Both the position numbers and the translations under genes were made by a program. A stretch of DNA of 41,785 nucleotides, from contig BGZO01000011.1 of NCBI GenBank assembly GCA_003864475.1, positions 1 through 41,785 on the forward strand, in the 5' to 3' direction. The notes beneath the pieces are model-generated. The model saw only the letters and a list, made by a program, of their open reading frames with translations. It was not told where the DNA came from and made no database searches. Shown here piece by piece: positions 1 through 8,130 of this stretch. Position 1 is the first letter of the stretch. Each line of letters begins with the position of its first letter. The stretch comes from Candidatus Termititenax persephonae. Its GTDB lineage: Bacteria; Margulisbacteria; Termititenacia; Termititenacales; Termititenacaceae.

Positions 1-1
1 C

Positions 2-100
2 AAGGAGCAGGAAAAGCTCTATCGGCAGGTCTGGCAAATCAGCACGAAAGAACGTAAACTACTGAAAATCAAAACCGCCCCGCGGAGCAAAAAAAGATGA
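2..100 (+). CDS. 3' end of an unidentified upstream gene (partial)
   Basis: An open frame enters from the window edge and runs 32 codons to a TGA at 98-100. Its tail is strongly basic and ends in SKKR. The stop overlaps the ATG of the next gene (ATGA at 97-100), the same translational coupling used throughout this gene run, which is the main reason to treat it as a real gene end. The fragment is too short to assign a family. Confidence 0.6.
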   Translation, partial: KEQEKLYRQVWQISTKERKLLKIKTAPRSKKR

Positions 101-1377
101 TAAATAATATTTTTATTTTTGAGGACGAAAAGTACAGCAATTTTCTGCCGCTGACCCAGATGCGTCCGGTCTATGATTTGATTTGCGGCATCTCGCCGCT
201 CATCGCCAAGATTGTCCGCCAGCTGCCTGAAGCCAATATTTCCCTGCATTGCCGCGGGCATCTCAAGAACATCGTCAAGCAAAACCATACGGGCATCGGG
301 GTCAATCATTTGAACACCGGGCTGGGTTGCTTGATTGTCAACGGTCGCCTGCTGCCCAGCGAAAAATTTTGCGCCAACCTGTTGCTGGACGGGCGGGACA
401 GGCTGTTCATCAGCCAGGACGATGAGATTATCGCTGGGTATCTGAACACCGACAATCTCTACGAGCTGCGCGACATTTTGGATGACACGCTTTCCTCGCA
501 TAAGATAATCAACACTTTCCGCAACCGGACGGAGATTTCGCATATCAACGAAAAACTAATCGAGTATCCTTGGGACATACTCAATGCCTGCAGCGGACAG
601 ATTGTCCGTGACTTCCAAGATGCTGTGCCGATGGGCATAGTCAAAGGCGATGTGCATGTCAATGCCACGGTGCTGGACGAGTATAAGCTCTATGTCGGCG
701 ACGGCGCACGCATTCTGCCCGGTGTAACGCTCGATTGTGAAAAAGGCCCGGTTTACATCGGCGACCACTGCCTCATCAAGCCCCATACTTATATTGAAGG
801 TCCGGCTTATATCGGCAAATTTTCCGAGATTGCCAATTCGCGAATCTTGGCCGGCTCGTCGATTGGACCGAACAGCGTCATCAATAATTCGGAAACCAGT
901 AATTCAATTCTGCATGGCTACTCCAGCCTCGACCACAATTGCCTGCGCTCCTCTTATCTCGCTGACTGCGTGAATCTCCAGTCCCAGACTTTTACCCAGG
1001 ACTTGCTCGATTTGTTCAATAAAGAGCCGACCTTTCATCTGCCCGGCGCGGAGGTCGAGTCCGACGAAAAACGACTGGGTTTAATTTGCGGAGATTTTGC
1101 CAGCGTGGGCGCACAAATCAATATCCCGGCGGGCAGTTCGCTGGGGGTCGCCTCCCGCTTGACCGCCGACCACAGCACCGCCCCGCGCTATACGCCCTGC
1201 TTTATTCAGCAGAACGGCGACGCTTTTGAGGAAATGAGCATCAAGGAAACTCTCGACATTTTGGAGTATACCTTGGGCTTAAAAGAAGTGGAATTGACCG
1301 CCGTAGAAAAAGATTTGATTGAGACCATTCACGATTTCCTCGGTTCAGAGCGTAAAGTGTCCAAGATAATTTACTAA
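97..1377 (+). CDS. GlmU-like bifunctional sugar nucleotidyltransferase with hexapeptide acyltransferase domain
   Basis: A 426-residue protein. The N-terminus (residues 1-60, IFIFEDEKYSNFLPLTQMRP followed by a DL-x-CGI segment) matches the opening of the alternative GlmU family found in Bacteroidetes and other phyla, where an R-P-x-x-D-L motif follows a short beta strand. From about residue 200 the sequence becomes a left-handed beta-helix of hexapeptide repeats (VYIGDHCLIKP, YIGKFSEI, AGSSIGPNSVI), as in acyltransferases. Family members are annotated as UDP-GlcNAc diphosphorylase/GlcN-1-P acetyltransferases; the exact sugar here is inferred. The start overlaps the preceding stop by 4 bases and the stop is one base from the next ATG. 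It could instead serve another nucleotide sugar, for example for a surface polysaccharide. Confidence 0.75.
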   Translation: MINNIFIFEDEKYSNFLPLTQMRPVYDLICGISPLIAKIVRQLPEANISLHCRGHLKNIVKQNHTGIGVNHLNTGLGCLIVNGRLLPSEKFCANLLLDGRDRLFISQDDEIIAGYLNTDNLYELRDILDDTLSSHKIINTFRNRTEISHINEKLIEYPWDILNACSGQIVRDFQDAVPMGIVKGDVHVNATVLDEYKLYVGDGARILPGVTLDCEKGPVYIGDHCLIKPHTYIEGPAYIGKFSEIANSRILAGSSIGPNSVINNSETSNSILHGYSSLDHNCLRSSYLADCVNLQSQTFTQDLLDLFNKEPTFHLPGAEVESDEKRLGLICGDFASVGAQINIPAGSSLGVASRLTADHSTAPRYTPCFIQQNGDAFEEMSIKETLDILEYTLGLKEVELTAVEKDLIETIHDFLGSERKVSKIIY

Positions 1378-1378
1378 A

Positions 1379-2680
1379 ATGCAGGATGTTTTGTTCACGG
1401 ATTTGATAATTCCTAGGCTTGGCGTGGCCAAGTTTGATGCGGTAAAAACGCTCAGCCATAAAGTTGACGACATCCGTGAGGACAATCAGATACTTTTTTG
1501 TCGGCACAGCGTGGACTTCCAAGAATATGCGGCGCATCAGGCCAAACTGCCCTTGCTGGAATTGGCCGGCCCGCGGGCAAAAATCTTTTTCAATCCGCGC
1601 CGAGTAAAAGTCGGCATCGTAACTTGCGGCGGCCTGTGTCCGGGCTTGAACACCATCATCCGTTCACTGGTTTTTACCGCGCACCAATATTACGGCATCA
1701 GGACGATTTACGGATTTCGCTACGGCTATTCCGGCTTGAATCCCCGGGTCGGACTGCCGCCGCTCAAACTCGACCCGGACAGCGTGGACAATATTCATGC
1801 GCAGGGCGGCACCATCCTTGGTTCCTCGCGCGGCCCGCAGGAAGCCAAGGTCATGGTCGATTATCTCGAAACCTTAGGGGTCAATGTCCTTTTTGTCGTG
1901 GGCGGCGACGGCACGATGCGCGGCGCGCTCGACCTGACCCAAGAAGTGGCCAAACGCCGTTTGGCCATCGCGATTATCGGCATTCCCAAAACTATTGATA
2001 ATGACATCGCCTTTATCGGGCGCAGTTTCGGGTTTGAAAGCGCGGTCGAGGAAGCCACGCGGGTTATCGCCGCGGCGCACATGGAAGCCAAGGGCGCGGT
2101 CAACGGCATCGGGCTGGTCAAGCTCATGGGGCGCGAGTCTGGTTTCATCGCCGCCAATGCTGCTTTGGCGAGCTGTGTGGTCAATTTTTGTCTGATACCC
2201 GAGTCTCCTTTCCGGCTGGACAAGTTTCTCCCGGACTTGGAGCGGCGCATCAAAAGACGGCATCACGCCGTCATCGTCGTCGCGGAAGGCGCGGGACAGG
2301 ACTTGATACCCCAGACCAAGGCGGCTTTTGACAAGTCGGGCAATAAACGCCTGCAAGACATCGGCGCTTTTTTAAAGAACGAGATAGTCCAATATTTTAC
2401 GCGCAAAAAACTGGAAGCCAACGTGCGCTACATTGACCCCAGCTACGCCATCCGTTCCGTCGCGCCGACGGGCGACGATAATGTTTTCTGCCTGATGCTC
2501 GGACAGAGCGCGGTGCATGCGGCCATGAGCGGACGGACGGCGATGGTGGTCGGCCACCGCAATGAACATTTTGTGCATCTGCCGATGACTTTGGTTACGC
2601 GTTTTCGCAAGAAAATTGAGATTCACGGCCGGGTTTGGCGGACCGTGCTGGACACCACAGGGCAGGCGGAGTACAAATGA
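1379..2680 (+). CDS. pfkA: 6-phosphofructokinase, plant/protist-type (ATP-dependent predicted)
   Basis: A 433-residue enzyme phosphorylating fructose 6-phosphate in glycolysis. Visible motifs are [12 protein letters not shown] (81-92), [11 protein letters not shown] (144-154), GGDGT (175-179), the catalytic PKTIDND (203-209), [11 protein letters not shown] (248-258), CLIPESPF (271-278) and a late IDPSYAIRS segment. Gly in GGDGT corresponds to the position that is Asp in pyrophosphate-dependent enzymes, so ATP is the predicted donor. Lys in PKTIDND is shared with PPi enzymes and with plant and trypanosome ATP-PFKs. The long, ordered similarity to plant-type PFK ([23 protein letters not shown]) places it in that subgroup. 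The N-terminal 75-residue extension is typical of this longer clade. It overlaps hisI by 4 bases. Confidence 0.9.
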   Translation: MQDVLFTDLIIPRLGVAKFDAVKTLSHKVDDIREDNQILFCRHSVDFQEYAAHQAKLPLLELAGPRAKIFFNPRRVKVGIVTCGGLCPGLNTIIRSLVFTAHQYYGIRTIYGFRYGYSGLNPRVGLPPLKLDPDSVDNIHAQGGTILGSSRGPQEAKVMVDYLETLGVNVLFVVGGDGTMRGALDLTQEVAKRRLAIAIIGIPKTIDNDIAFIGRSFGFESAVEEATRVIAAAHMEAKGAVNGIGLVKLMGRESGFIAANAALASCVVNFCLIPESPFRLDKFLPDLERRIKRRHHAVIVVAEGAGQDLIPQTKAAFDKSGNKRLQDIGAFLKNEIVQYFTRKKLEANVRYIDPSYAIRSVAPTGDDNVFCLMLGQSAVHAAMSGRTAMVVGHRNEHFVHLPMTLVTRFRKKIEIHGRVWRTVLDTTGQAEYK

Positions 2681-3021
2681 TTGCCTTGCGCTACAATGCC
2701 GCTGGGTTGATTCCCGCTGTCATCCAAGATTATGGCGACGGCGCGGTCCTGATGCAGGCGTATTTAAATGAGGAGGCGCTCCAAAAAACACTGGCCAGCG
2801 GCGAGACTTGGTTTTATTCGCGCTCGCGGCAAACCCTCTGGCATAAGGGCGAAACGTCCGGGCATATCCAAAAAGTCAAAGAAATTTACGTGGACTGCGA
2901 CGGGGACTGCCTGCTCATCAAAGTGGAGCAGGTCGGCGGCAGCGCCTGTCATACCGGACGGCGCAGTTGTTTTTACCAAAAACTGCCTTGCCAGCCCCAG
3001 GCGGCGGGCGGCCAAGCATAA
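2677..3021 (+). CDS. hisI: phosphoribosyl-AMP cyclohydrolase (HisI)
   Basis: A 114-residue enzyme that opens the purine ring of PR-AMP, the third step of histidine synthesis. The family signature is complete: [19 protein letters not shown], then the metal-binding DCDGD (Asp, Cys, Asp), then [11 protein letters not shown] with the two zinc cysteines. I place the start at ATG 2677 ([10 protein letters not shown]), which overlaps the phosphofructokinase stop as ATGA. An in-frame ATG at 2635 would add 14 residues lying wholly inside pfkA. The length matches stand-alone HisI. The HisE partner is a separate gene just downstream rather than fused. Confidence 0.93.
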   Translation: MIALRYNAAGLIPAVIQDYGDGAVLMQAYLNEEALQKTLASGETWFYSRSRQTLWHKGETSGHIQKVKEIYVDCDGDCLLIKVEQVGGSACHTGRRSCFYQKLPCQPQAAGGQA

Positions 3022-3023
3022 AT

Positions 3024-3057
3024 TTTCCAAAATCTTCGATTTCCGATATACTATAAT
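3024..3057 (+). promoter_or_regulatory. predicted promoter overlapping the hisE start
   Basis: TTTCCA (3024-3029), 17 bases, then TATACT (3047-3052). A perfect TATAAT also occurs at 3052-3057, overlapping the first possible ATG (3056). No Shine-Dalgarno-like sequence precedes either ATG (3056 or 3062). A transcript from here would start at or next to the start codon, so hisE may be read from a leaderless mRNA as well as by read-through. Prediction by eye only. Confidence 0.35.
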
Positions 3058-3376
3058 GAACATGCAGGCGCTAGAAAAAGTTTACCAAGTCATTCAACAG
3101 CGGGCGGCACAGCCGGAAGCAGGGTCATACACCAATTATCTGCTGGGCAAGGGTTTGGACAAGATTTTGAAAAAAGTCGGCGAGGAAGCGGCGGAGACTA
3201 TCATCGCGGCCAAAAACGGTCAGCCCCAAGAATTAATCGGCGAGGTGGCCGATTTACAGTATCATTTGCTCGTAATGATGTATAATGCGGGTCTGACTCC
3301 CGCCGACCTTGAGCAGGAGTTGGACAAGCGTTTTGCCAAAGGGGGGTTTCATGGCAGGACAGACAGACAACCATAG
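3056..3376 (+). CDS. hisE: phosphoribosyl-ATP pyrophosphohydrolase (HisE)
   Basis: A 106-residue all-helical MazG-like enzyme that hydrolyses PR-ATP to PR-AMP, feeding HisI. The core SYTNYLLGKGLDKILKKVGE is followed by the metal-binding acidic helix EEAAETIIAAK and the second acidic helix GEVADLQYHLLVMM, all in family order. Two starts are possible, ATG 3056 or ATG 3062 (two residues shorter); neither has a ribosome-binding site. The frame stays open upstream across hisI, but that is a GC-rich overlap and not coding. The 3' end overlaps the following TPR gene by 26 bases. Confidence 0.9.
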   Translation: MNMQALEKVYQVIQQRAAQPEAGSYTNYLLGKGLDKILKKVGEEAAETIIAAKNGQPQELIGEVADLQYHLLVMMYNAGLTPADLEQELDKRFAKGGFHGRTDRQP

Positions 3377-4406
3377 CCAGGACTGGACAAAATTATCCTA
3401 TTTTGCTTGGCTGAAAATCGCGGTGGTTATTGTTGGCGCGGTGTTCTTGGTCTACCGTTGTTTCCTGCCGTTCTGCGCGGAATATGTCTTCCGTGAAGCG
3501 TATAATTTTGAGGCGCGGCAAAATTGGACAGGGGCTGTCCAGAAATATCGCCAGGCTTGGAAATTTGCGCCGTGGGAAACTTATTACCTGACCGGGCTGG
3601 GACGTATTTACGAAAATCAGGCACGGGCGGCGGCCACTGCCGAAGAAAAATTGGCTTTGACCAAGCAGGCCGAGGAAGTCTACGACTGGTGCTTGAAAAT
3701 CTCACCGACCAATCCCTGGTACGTCATCCGCAAAGGCGAGATATACGGTCTGTATGCCGAAATGGAGTCTGACCCGCAGAAAAAGATGGACCTGCTCCAG
3801 CAACGCGAGGAAAAGATTTTGGTGGCCGCCGAATTGGATAAGAATAATGCCATTTTCCAAATGAGCGCGGGCAATATTTATTTGGGCAAGAATGATTATG
3901 CCAAAGCCCAGGAGTATTACGACCATTCGTTAATCATCGACGACCGCACCGGCGAGGCGTATCTGCGTCTGGCGGAAATCGCCGCGGTGCGGCGTGAGAA
4001 CGCTAGACAGCGCGAGATTGCCGAGGCTTGGCTCAGCAAAATACCGGACGATATCAATGCCCATCTGTACCTCGGACAGCTTTATGACGCGGCGGGCCAG
4101 AACGGCGAGGCTTTGCAGCTCTACAAAAACGCGGCGCAACTGGACAAAAGCAGTGAGACCGCTTTTCGCCTGCTGGGCAGCGCCTGCTACCGCGCCCAGG
4201 AATGGCGCAATATGGAAATCGCTTACAACCGTTTGACGGCCATCCAGCCCGGCAATGCCGACTACTATGTTTATAAAGCGCAGGCGCAAATCCGTCAGGC
4301 CAAAATGCGCGAGGCGCTCTCCGCGCTGGAGACCGCCTTGACCTTGCGCCCCGGCGATGCCAATATTCAGAACAGCATCAACACCGTCAAGGCGCAGATT
4401 AAATAA
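3351..4406 (+). CDS. membrane-anchored TPR protein
   Basis: A 351-residue protein with one N-terminal membrane segment (about residues 21-43, hydrophobic from WLKIAVVIVGAVFLVYR) and no lipobox. Residues from about 50 to the end form helical TPR-like repeats, for example NWTGAVQKYRQAWKFAPWET, AKAQEYYDHSLIIDDRTGEA, GEALQLYKNAAQLDKSSE and REALSALETALTLRPGDANI. It probably acts as a scaffold on the outer face of the inner membrane. I chose ATG 3351 because it has a purine-rich GGGGGG stretch just upstream and the earlier ATG (3309) lies deep inside hisE. It abuts the GerMN-domain gene with no gap (stop 4404-4406, ATG 4407), so the two may be co-translated. Partner unknown. Confidence 0.8.
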   Translation: MAGQTDNHSQDWTKLSYFAWLKIAVVIVGAVFLVYRCFLPFCAEYVFREAYNFEARQNWTGAVQKYRQAWKFAPWETYYLTGLGRIYENQARAAATAEEKLALTKQAEEVYDWCLKISPTNPWYVIRKGEIYGLYAEMESDPQKKMDLLQQREEKILVAAELDKNNAIFQMSAGNIYLGKNDYAKAQEYYDHSLIIDDRTGEAYLRLAEIAAVRRENARQREIAEAWLSKIPDDINAHLYLGQLYDAAGQNGEALQLYKNAAQLDKSSETAFRLLGSACYRAQEWRNMEIAYNRLTAIQPGNADYYVYKAQAQIRQAKMREALSALETALTLRPGDANIQNSINTVKAQIK

Positions 4407-4907
4407 ATGCGCCGGTTGTTTTTTCTCCTCTTAGTCAGCTTGGCAATTATGGGTTTTTATTTGGGGTTTGGCGTTCTGTCCGGGCCGGACACCGTAACTG
4501 TTTATTTTTACCGCTATGAGAAATTACAGCCCGTCCGGCGTACCCGGCAAAACGATTTGCCGAAAGCAACCGTGGCCTTGACGGAATTATTGGCCGGGCC
4601 GACAACCGAGGAACGCAGTAATCGCATCCAGACCATGCTCCCGCCTCAGCTCCAATGTAAGTCATGGTCAAAGGCCAACGACATTTTGATTTTGGATTTT
4701 AACCAAGAGCTGCTCAAAATCTCCGGCGGCCACAATGTCATCGAGGGCGCGTTAAAGCAAATAGTCTTTACAGCCACGGAAATAAAAGGTATAAAAGCGG
4801 TGCGTTTTCAGGTCGAAAATCAACGGGGCGGAACGCTCGTCATCGGCGGCGAAGGTTATACTATCGAGCGGCCGCTGGGCAGAGATTATTTTGCGGGAGA
4901 ATATTGA
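4407..4907 (+). CDS. GerMN-domain envelope protein
   Basis: A 166-residue protein with an N-terminal hydrophobic signal or anchor (residues 4-24, no lipobox cysteine) and a single GerMN domain. The domain motifs are visible: TVYFYRY, ALTELLAGPT near residue 57, MLPPQL, ILDFNQELLKISGG, and ALKQIVFTATEIKGIKAVRF. GerMN is known from spore germination protein GerM and from many non-spore-formers, where it sits in envelope lipoproteins, so this is no evidence for sporulation. It starts immediately after the TPR gene and its TGA overlaps the gatC ATG (TGATG). Confidence 0.85.
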   Translation: MRRLFFLLLVSLAIMGFYLGFGVLSGPDTVTVYFYRYEKLQPVRRTRQNDLPKATVALTELLAGPTTEERSNRIQTMLPPQLQCKSWSKANDILILDFNQELLKISGGHNVIEGALKQIVFTATEIKGIKAVRFQVENQRGGTLVIGGEGYTIERPLGRDYFAGEY

Positions 4908-5191
4908 TGGCTATCAATATCGCTGATGCCAGACATGTTGCCGACTTGGCGCGGCTGGACTTGACCGAGCAAGAACTGGCGACCTATACCGAGCAATTAA
5001 ATCAAATCCTCGACTACGCCCAAGAATTGGAACAAGTCAATACGGACAAGGTGGAGCCGACTTATCACTCTGTCGCGGCGGGAACTGCCCTGCGCGAGGA
5101 CAAGGCCGTAGATTTTCCCAATCAAGCAGGCATTCTGCGCAACGGACCGGAGGTCAGCGGAACAAGTTTTGTCGTGCCGAGGATACTTTGA
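4907..5191 (+). CDS. gatC: Asp-tRNA(Asn)/Glu-tRNA(Gln) amidotransferase subunit C
   Basis: A 94-residue GatC that stabilises the GatA-GatB complex. Family features are VADLARLDLTEQELATYTEQ near the start, a linker of negative residues (VNTDKVEPTYH) and the LREDKAVDF and VVPRIL elements at the end. ATG 4907 is preceded by GGGAGA at 4895-4900 with 6-base spacing and overlaps the previous stop by one base. A TTG one codon upstream is less likely. Confidence 0.93.
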   Translation: MAINIADARHVADLARLDLTEQELATYTEQLNQILDYAQELEQVNTDKVEPTYHSVAAGTALREDKAVDFPNQAGILRNGPEVSGTSFVVPRIL

Positions 5192-6645
5192 TGCAACACC
5201 TGACTTTAAAAGAATTAAGGGACAAATTGCAAAAAGGCGAGACGACAGCGGTCGAGGCCGTGCAGAAAGTTTTTGCGCAAATCCGAAAACACGAGCCGGT
5301 CATCAAGGCTTATTTGCAGACTTTTGAGCAAGCCGCGCTGGGGCAGGCGCAAAAAGCCGACGAATTACTAAAAAAATCCGGGACGGAGGCTCGTCCGGCC
5401 CCGTTGCTGGGCGTGCCTTTGGCGGTCAAGGACAACCTGAATTTGCTGAACACCGAGACGACTTGCGCGTCAAAAATTTTGCGGGGTTATGTCTCGCCAT
5501 ACACCGCCACGGCGGTGCAGAAACTGATTGAGGCCGGGGCGATTATTATCGGCAAAACCAATCTTGACGAATTTGCGATGGGGTCGTCCACGGAAAACTC
5601 AGCCATCCAGCAGACCAGCAACCCTTGGGACACCGGACGTGTGCCGGGCGGCTCATCGGGCGGCGCGGCGGCGGCTGTCGCCGCGGACGAATGTTTCGGC
5701 GGCTTGGGGTCAGACACGGGCGGCTCCATCCGCCAGCCCGCCGCATTTTGCGGGATTGTCGGGCTGAAGCCGACTTATGGTCTGGTCTCCCGCTATGGCC
5801 TGGTGGCTTTTGCCTCTTCGCTGGATCAAATCGGGCCTCTGGCCAAGACCGTCGAGGACGCGGCCATAATCTTAAATGTCATCGCCGGGTATGATGCGGC
5901 GGACTCCACGTCCCACGCCAGACCGCCCCAGGATTATACGGCGTTGCTCGGACAGGACATCAAGGGCAAAAAAATTGCTCTCATCAAGGAATTGCTGGGC
6001 GACGGCATTGCCGACACTGTGCGGCAGGCTGTTGAGACCGCCGCGGACAATCTGCGGACTCAGGGCGCGGTCATCGAGACAGTCTCCCTGCCCACTTTCC
6101 AGCACGCGCTCGCCGCCTACTATCTGGTCGCCACTTCCGAAGCTTCGGCCAATCTCGCGCGTTTTGACGGGGTGCGCTTCGGTTACCGCCAGCAGTCGGC
6201 CAAAAACGTGCTGGAGTTATTTAAACAATCCCGCGCGGCGGGTTTTGGCGCGGAAGTCAAGCGGCGCATTATGCTCGGCACTTACGCCCTGTCCGCCGGC
6301 TACTATGACGCTTACTATCTCAAGGCGCAAAAAATCCGCACGCTGATTAAGCAGGATTACTGCCGGGCCTTTGCCCAATACGACGCGCTTATTTCGCCGA
6401 CCGCCCCGACGGCCGCCTTTAAATTCGGGGAAAAAGTCGGCAGTCCTTTGAGCATGTACCTCTCTGATATCGCGACCATTCCGGTCAATCTGGCGGGTCT
6501 GCCCGGCATCAGCGTGCCGTGCGGCCTGGCTGACGGTTTGCCAGTAGGGTTGCAGCTGGTCGCCGCTGAATTTGAGGAACAAAAGCTCCTACAAATCGCC
6601 GCCGCCGTGGAGCGCGGCAGTAAATTTGCAAGGATTCGCCTATGA
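5191..6645 (+). CDS. gatA: Asp-tRNA(Asn)/Glu-tRNA(Gln) amidotransferase subunit A
   Basis: A 484-residue amidase-signature subunit that releases ammonia from glutamine. The Ser-cisSer-Lys triad is present: Lys80 in GVPLAVKDN, Ser155 in GGSSGG and Ser179 in GSDTGGSIRQP, one position on from the usual K79/S154/S178 of characterised GatA. The downstream GIVGLKPTYGLVSRYG stretch is canonical. Length is typical. ATG 5191 overlaps the gatC TGA by one base and has GAGGA at 5179-5183. It overlaps gatB by 4 bases, so the three subunits are translationally coupled. Confidence 0.97.
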   Translation: MQHLTLKELRDKLQKGETTAVEAVQKVFAQIRKHEPVIKAYLQTFEQAALGQAQKADELLKKSGTEARPAPLLGVPLAVKDNLNLLNTETTCASKILRGYVSPYTATAVQKLIEAGAIIIGKTNLDEFAMGSSTENSAIQQTSNPWDTGRVPGGSSGGAAAAVAADECFGGLGSDTGGSIRQPAAFCGIVGLKPTYGLVSRYGLVAFASSLDQIGPLAKTVEDAAIILNVIAGYDAADSTSHARPPQDYTALLGQDIKGKKIALIKELLGDGIADTVRQAVETAADNLRTQGAVIETVSLPTFQHALAAYYLVATSEASANLARFDGVRFGYRQQSAKNVLELFKQSRAAGFGAEVKRRIMLGTYALSAGYYDAYYLKAQKIRTLIKQDYCRAFAQYDALISPTAPTAAFKFGEKVGSPLSMYLSDIATIPVNLAGLPGISVPCGLADGLPVGLQLVAAEFEEQKLLQIAAAVERGSKFARIRL

Positions 6646-8093
6646 CCGAATACGAGACAATCATTGGCTTGGAAATCCACACCCATCTGAAGACCAAGAG
6701 CAAAATGTTCTGCGCCTGTTCGACGGAATTTGGCCAGCCGCCTAACAGCAATATCTGCCCGGTCTGCACGGGACAGCCGGGAGCCTTGCCCGTCTTAAAT
6801 AAAGAAGCCGTCAGCTTGGCAATCCGTTGCGGACTGGCGCTCAATTGCACGATAAACAAAAAAAGCGTTTTTGCCCGTAAAAATTATTTTTATCCCGACC
6901 TGCCGAAGGCCTACCAAATCTCCCAATTTGACTTGCCGATTACGCAGGCTGGTTTTGTGCAGTTGCCGCTGCCGGACGGTACGGAAAAACGTGTCGGCAT
7001 CACGCGTGCGCATCTCGAGGAGGACGCGGGCAAGCTCGTGCATCAAGGCGCGGAAGGCATTGAGGGCGCGACCGCTTCGCATGTCGACTTCAACCGCTCC
7101 AGCGTGCCTCTGCTGGAGATAGTTTCCGAGCCGGATTTGCGTAGCGCCGAGGAAGCCAGGGCCTATCTGGACAAAATAAAATCTATCCTGCAATACGCCG
7201 AGGTCTCCGAGGCCAATATGGAAGAGGGCAAGCTGCGCTGTGATGCCAATGTCTCCATCCGTCCCGTCGGACAAAAAGAATTCGGCGTAAAAGTGGAGAT
7301 AAAAAACATGAACTCTTTTCGCGCGGTGGAGCGAGCCATCAAGATTGAAGTGGAACGCCAGAAACAGGTACTGGCCGCCGGACAAAAAGTCGTCCAGGAG
7401 ACGCGCAGTTACGACGAGGCGGCGGGCCGAACGGTCTCGATGCGCGGCAAGGAAGAGAGCCATGATTACCGTTATTTCCCGGAGCCGGATTTACTGCCGT
7501 TGCTCATCGACGATGCCTGGGTTGCGCAGGTCAAGCAGGATTTGCCCGAATTGGCGGAGCAACGCGTCAAACGTTATCAGGAGGCCTACGGCATCTCCGC
7601 CTATGACGCGCGGGTGCTGACGCTGGACAAGGCGGTGGCGGATTTTTTTGACGCGGCGGCGCGGCTCTACGGCGGCGACAAAAAAACTATCGTCAATTGG
7701 CTGACCACCGACGTGCTGGGTTATCTCAAAAATGAGAATCTGGAGCTGGGACAGACCAAACTTACGCCGCCCCAGCTGGTGGAGATGCTCGGACTCATCG
7801 ATAACCAAACTATTTCCGGCAAGATAGCCAAGGATTTGCTGGTTAAAATCCTCCAGACAGGTGCCTCCGCCCAGAAGCTGGTCGAGCAGGGCGGCCTGCG
7901 GCAGATTACTGACGAGGGCGAATTGCAGAAAATCATCCAAGAAATTCTCGCCGCCCATCCCAAGCAATTGGAGCAGTACCGCTCCGGCAAAACCGCGCTC
8001 AAAGGCTATTTTGTCGGCGAGACCATGAGGCGCACCAAAGGTCAGGCCAGCCCGCCGCTGGTCAATCAATTGCTGGACAGACTGCTGGCTTGA
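6642..8093 (+). CDS. gatB: Asp-tRNA(Asn)/Glu-tRNA(Gln) amidotransferase subunit B
   Basis: A 483-residue subunit that binds the mischarged tRNA, phosphorylates it and transfers ammonia. The N-terminal zinc site is intact (Cys24, Cys26, Cys39 and Cys42 around FCACSTEF and NICPVCTGQPG), followed by LNCTINKKSVFARKNYFYPD, DLPKAYQISQ, LEEDAGKL, VDFNRSSVPLLEIVSEPD and RYFPEPDL. The C-terminal YqeY-like tail domain (from about 330) is present. Presence of GatCAB implies that Gln-tRNA and/or Asn-tRNA is made indirectly. It is convergent with the next gene, with a 37-base gap and no obvious terminator. Confidence 0.97.
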   Translation: MTEYETIIGLEIHTHLKTKSKMFCACSTEFGQPPNSNICPVCTGQPGALPVLNKEAVSLAIRCGLALNCTINKKSVFARKNYFYPDLPKAYQISQFDLPITQAGFVQLPLPDGTEKRVGITRAHLEEDAGKLVHQGAEGIEGATASHVDFNRSSVPLLEIVSEPDLRSAEEARAYLDKIKSILQYAEVSEANMEEGKLRCDANVSIRPVGQKEFGVKVEIKNMNSFRAVERAIKIEVERQKQVLAAGQKVVQETRSYDEAAGRTVSMRGKEESHDYRYFPEPDLLPLLIDDAWVAQVKQDLPELAEQRVKRYQEAYGISAYDARVLTLDKAVADFFDAAARLYGGDKKTIVNWLTTDVLGYLKNENLELGQTKLTPPQLVEMLGLIDNQTISGKIAKDLLVKILQTGASAQKLVEQGGLRQITDEGELQKIIQEILAAHPKQLEQYRSGKTALKGYFVGETMRRTKGQASPPLVNQLLDRLLA

Positions 8094-8130
8094 AAAAATC
8101 TTTCGCGTTTTCCTCTAATAAGCAGTCAAA

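Noticed and set aside
2768-3055. Upstream extension of the hisE frame through hisI
   Set aside because: HisI motifs are fully intact in the other frame; the extension has no HisE-like sequence, and stand-alone HisE starts at the ATG chosen.
4407-4907. Evidence for sporulation from the GerMN domain
   Set aside because: GerMN domains are common in non-spore-forming bacteria and no other sporulation gene is present.
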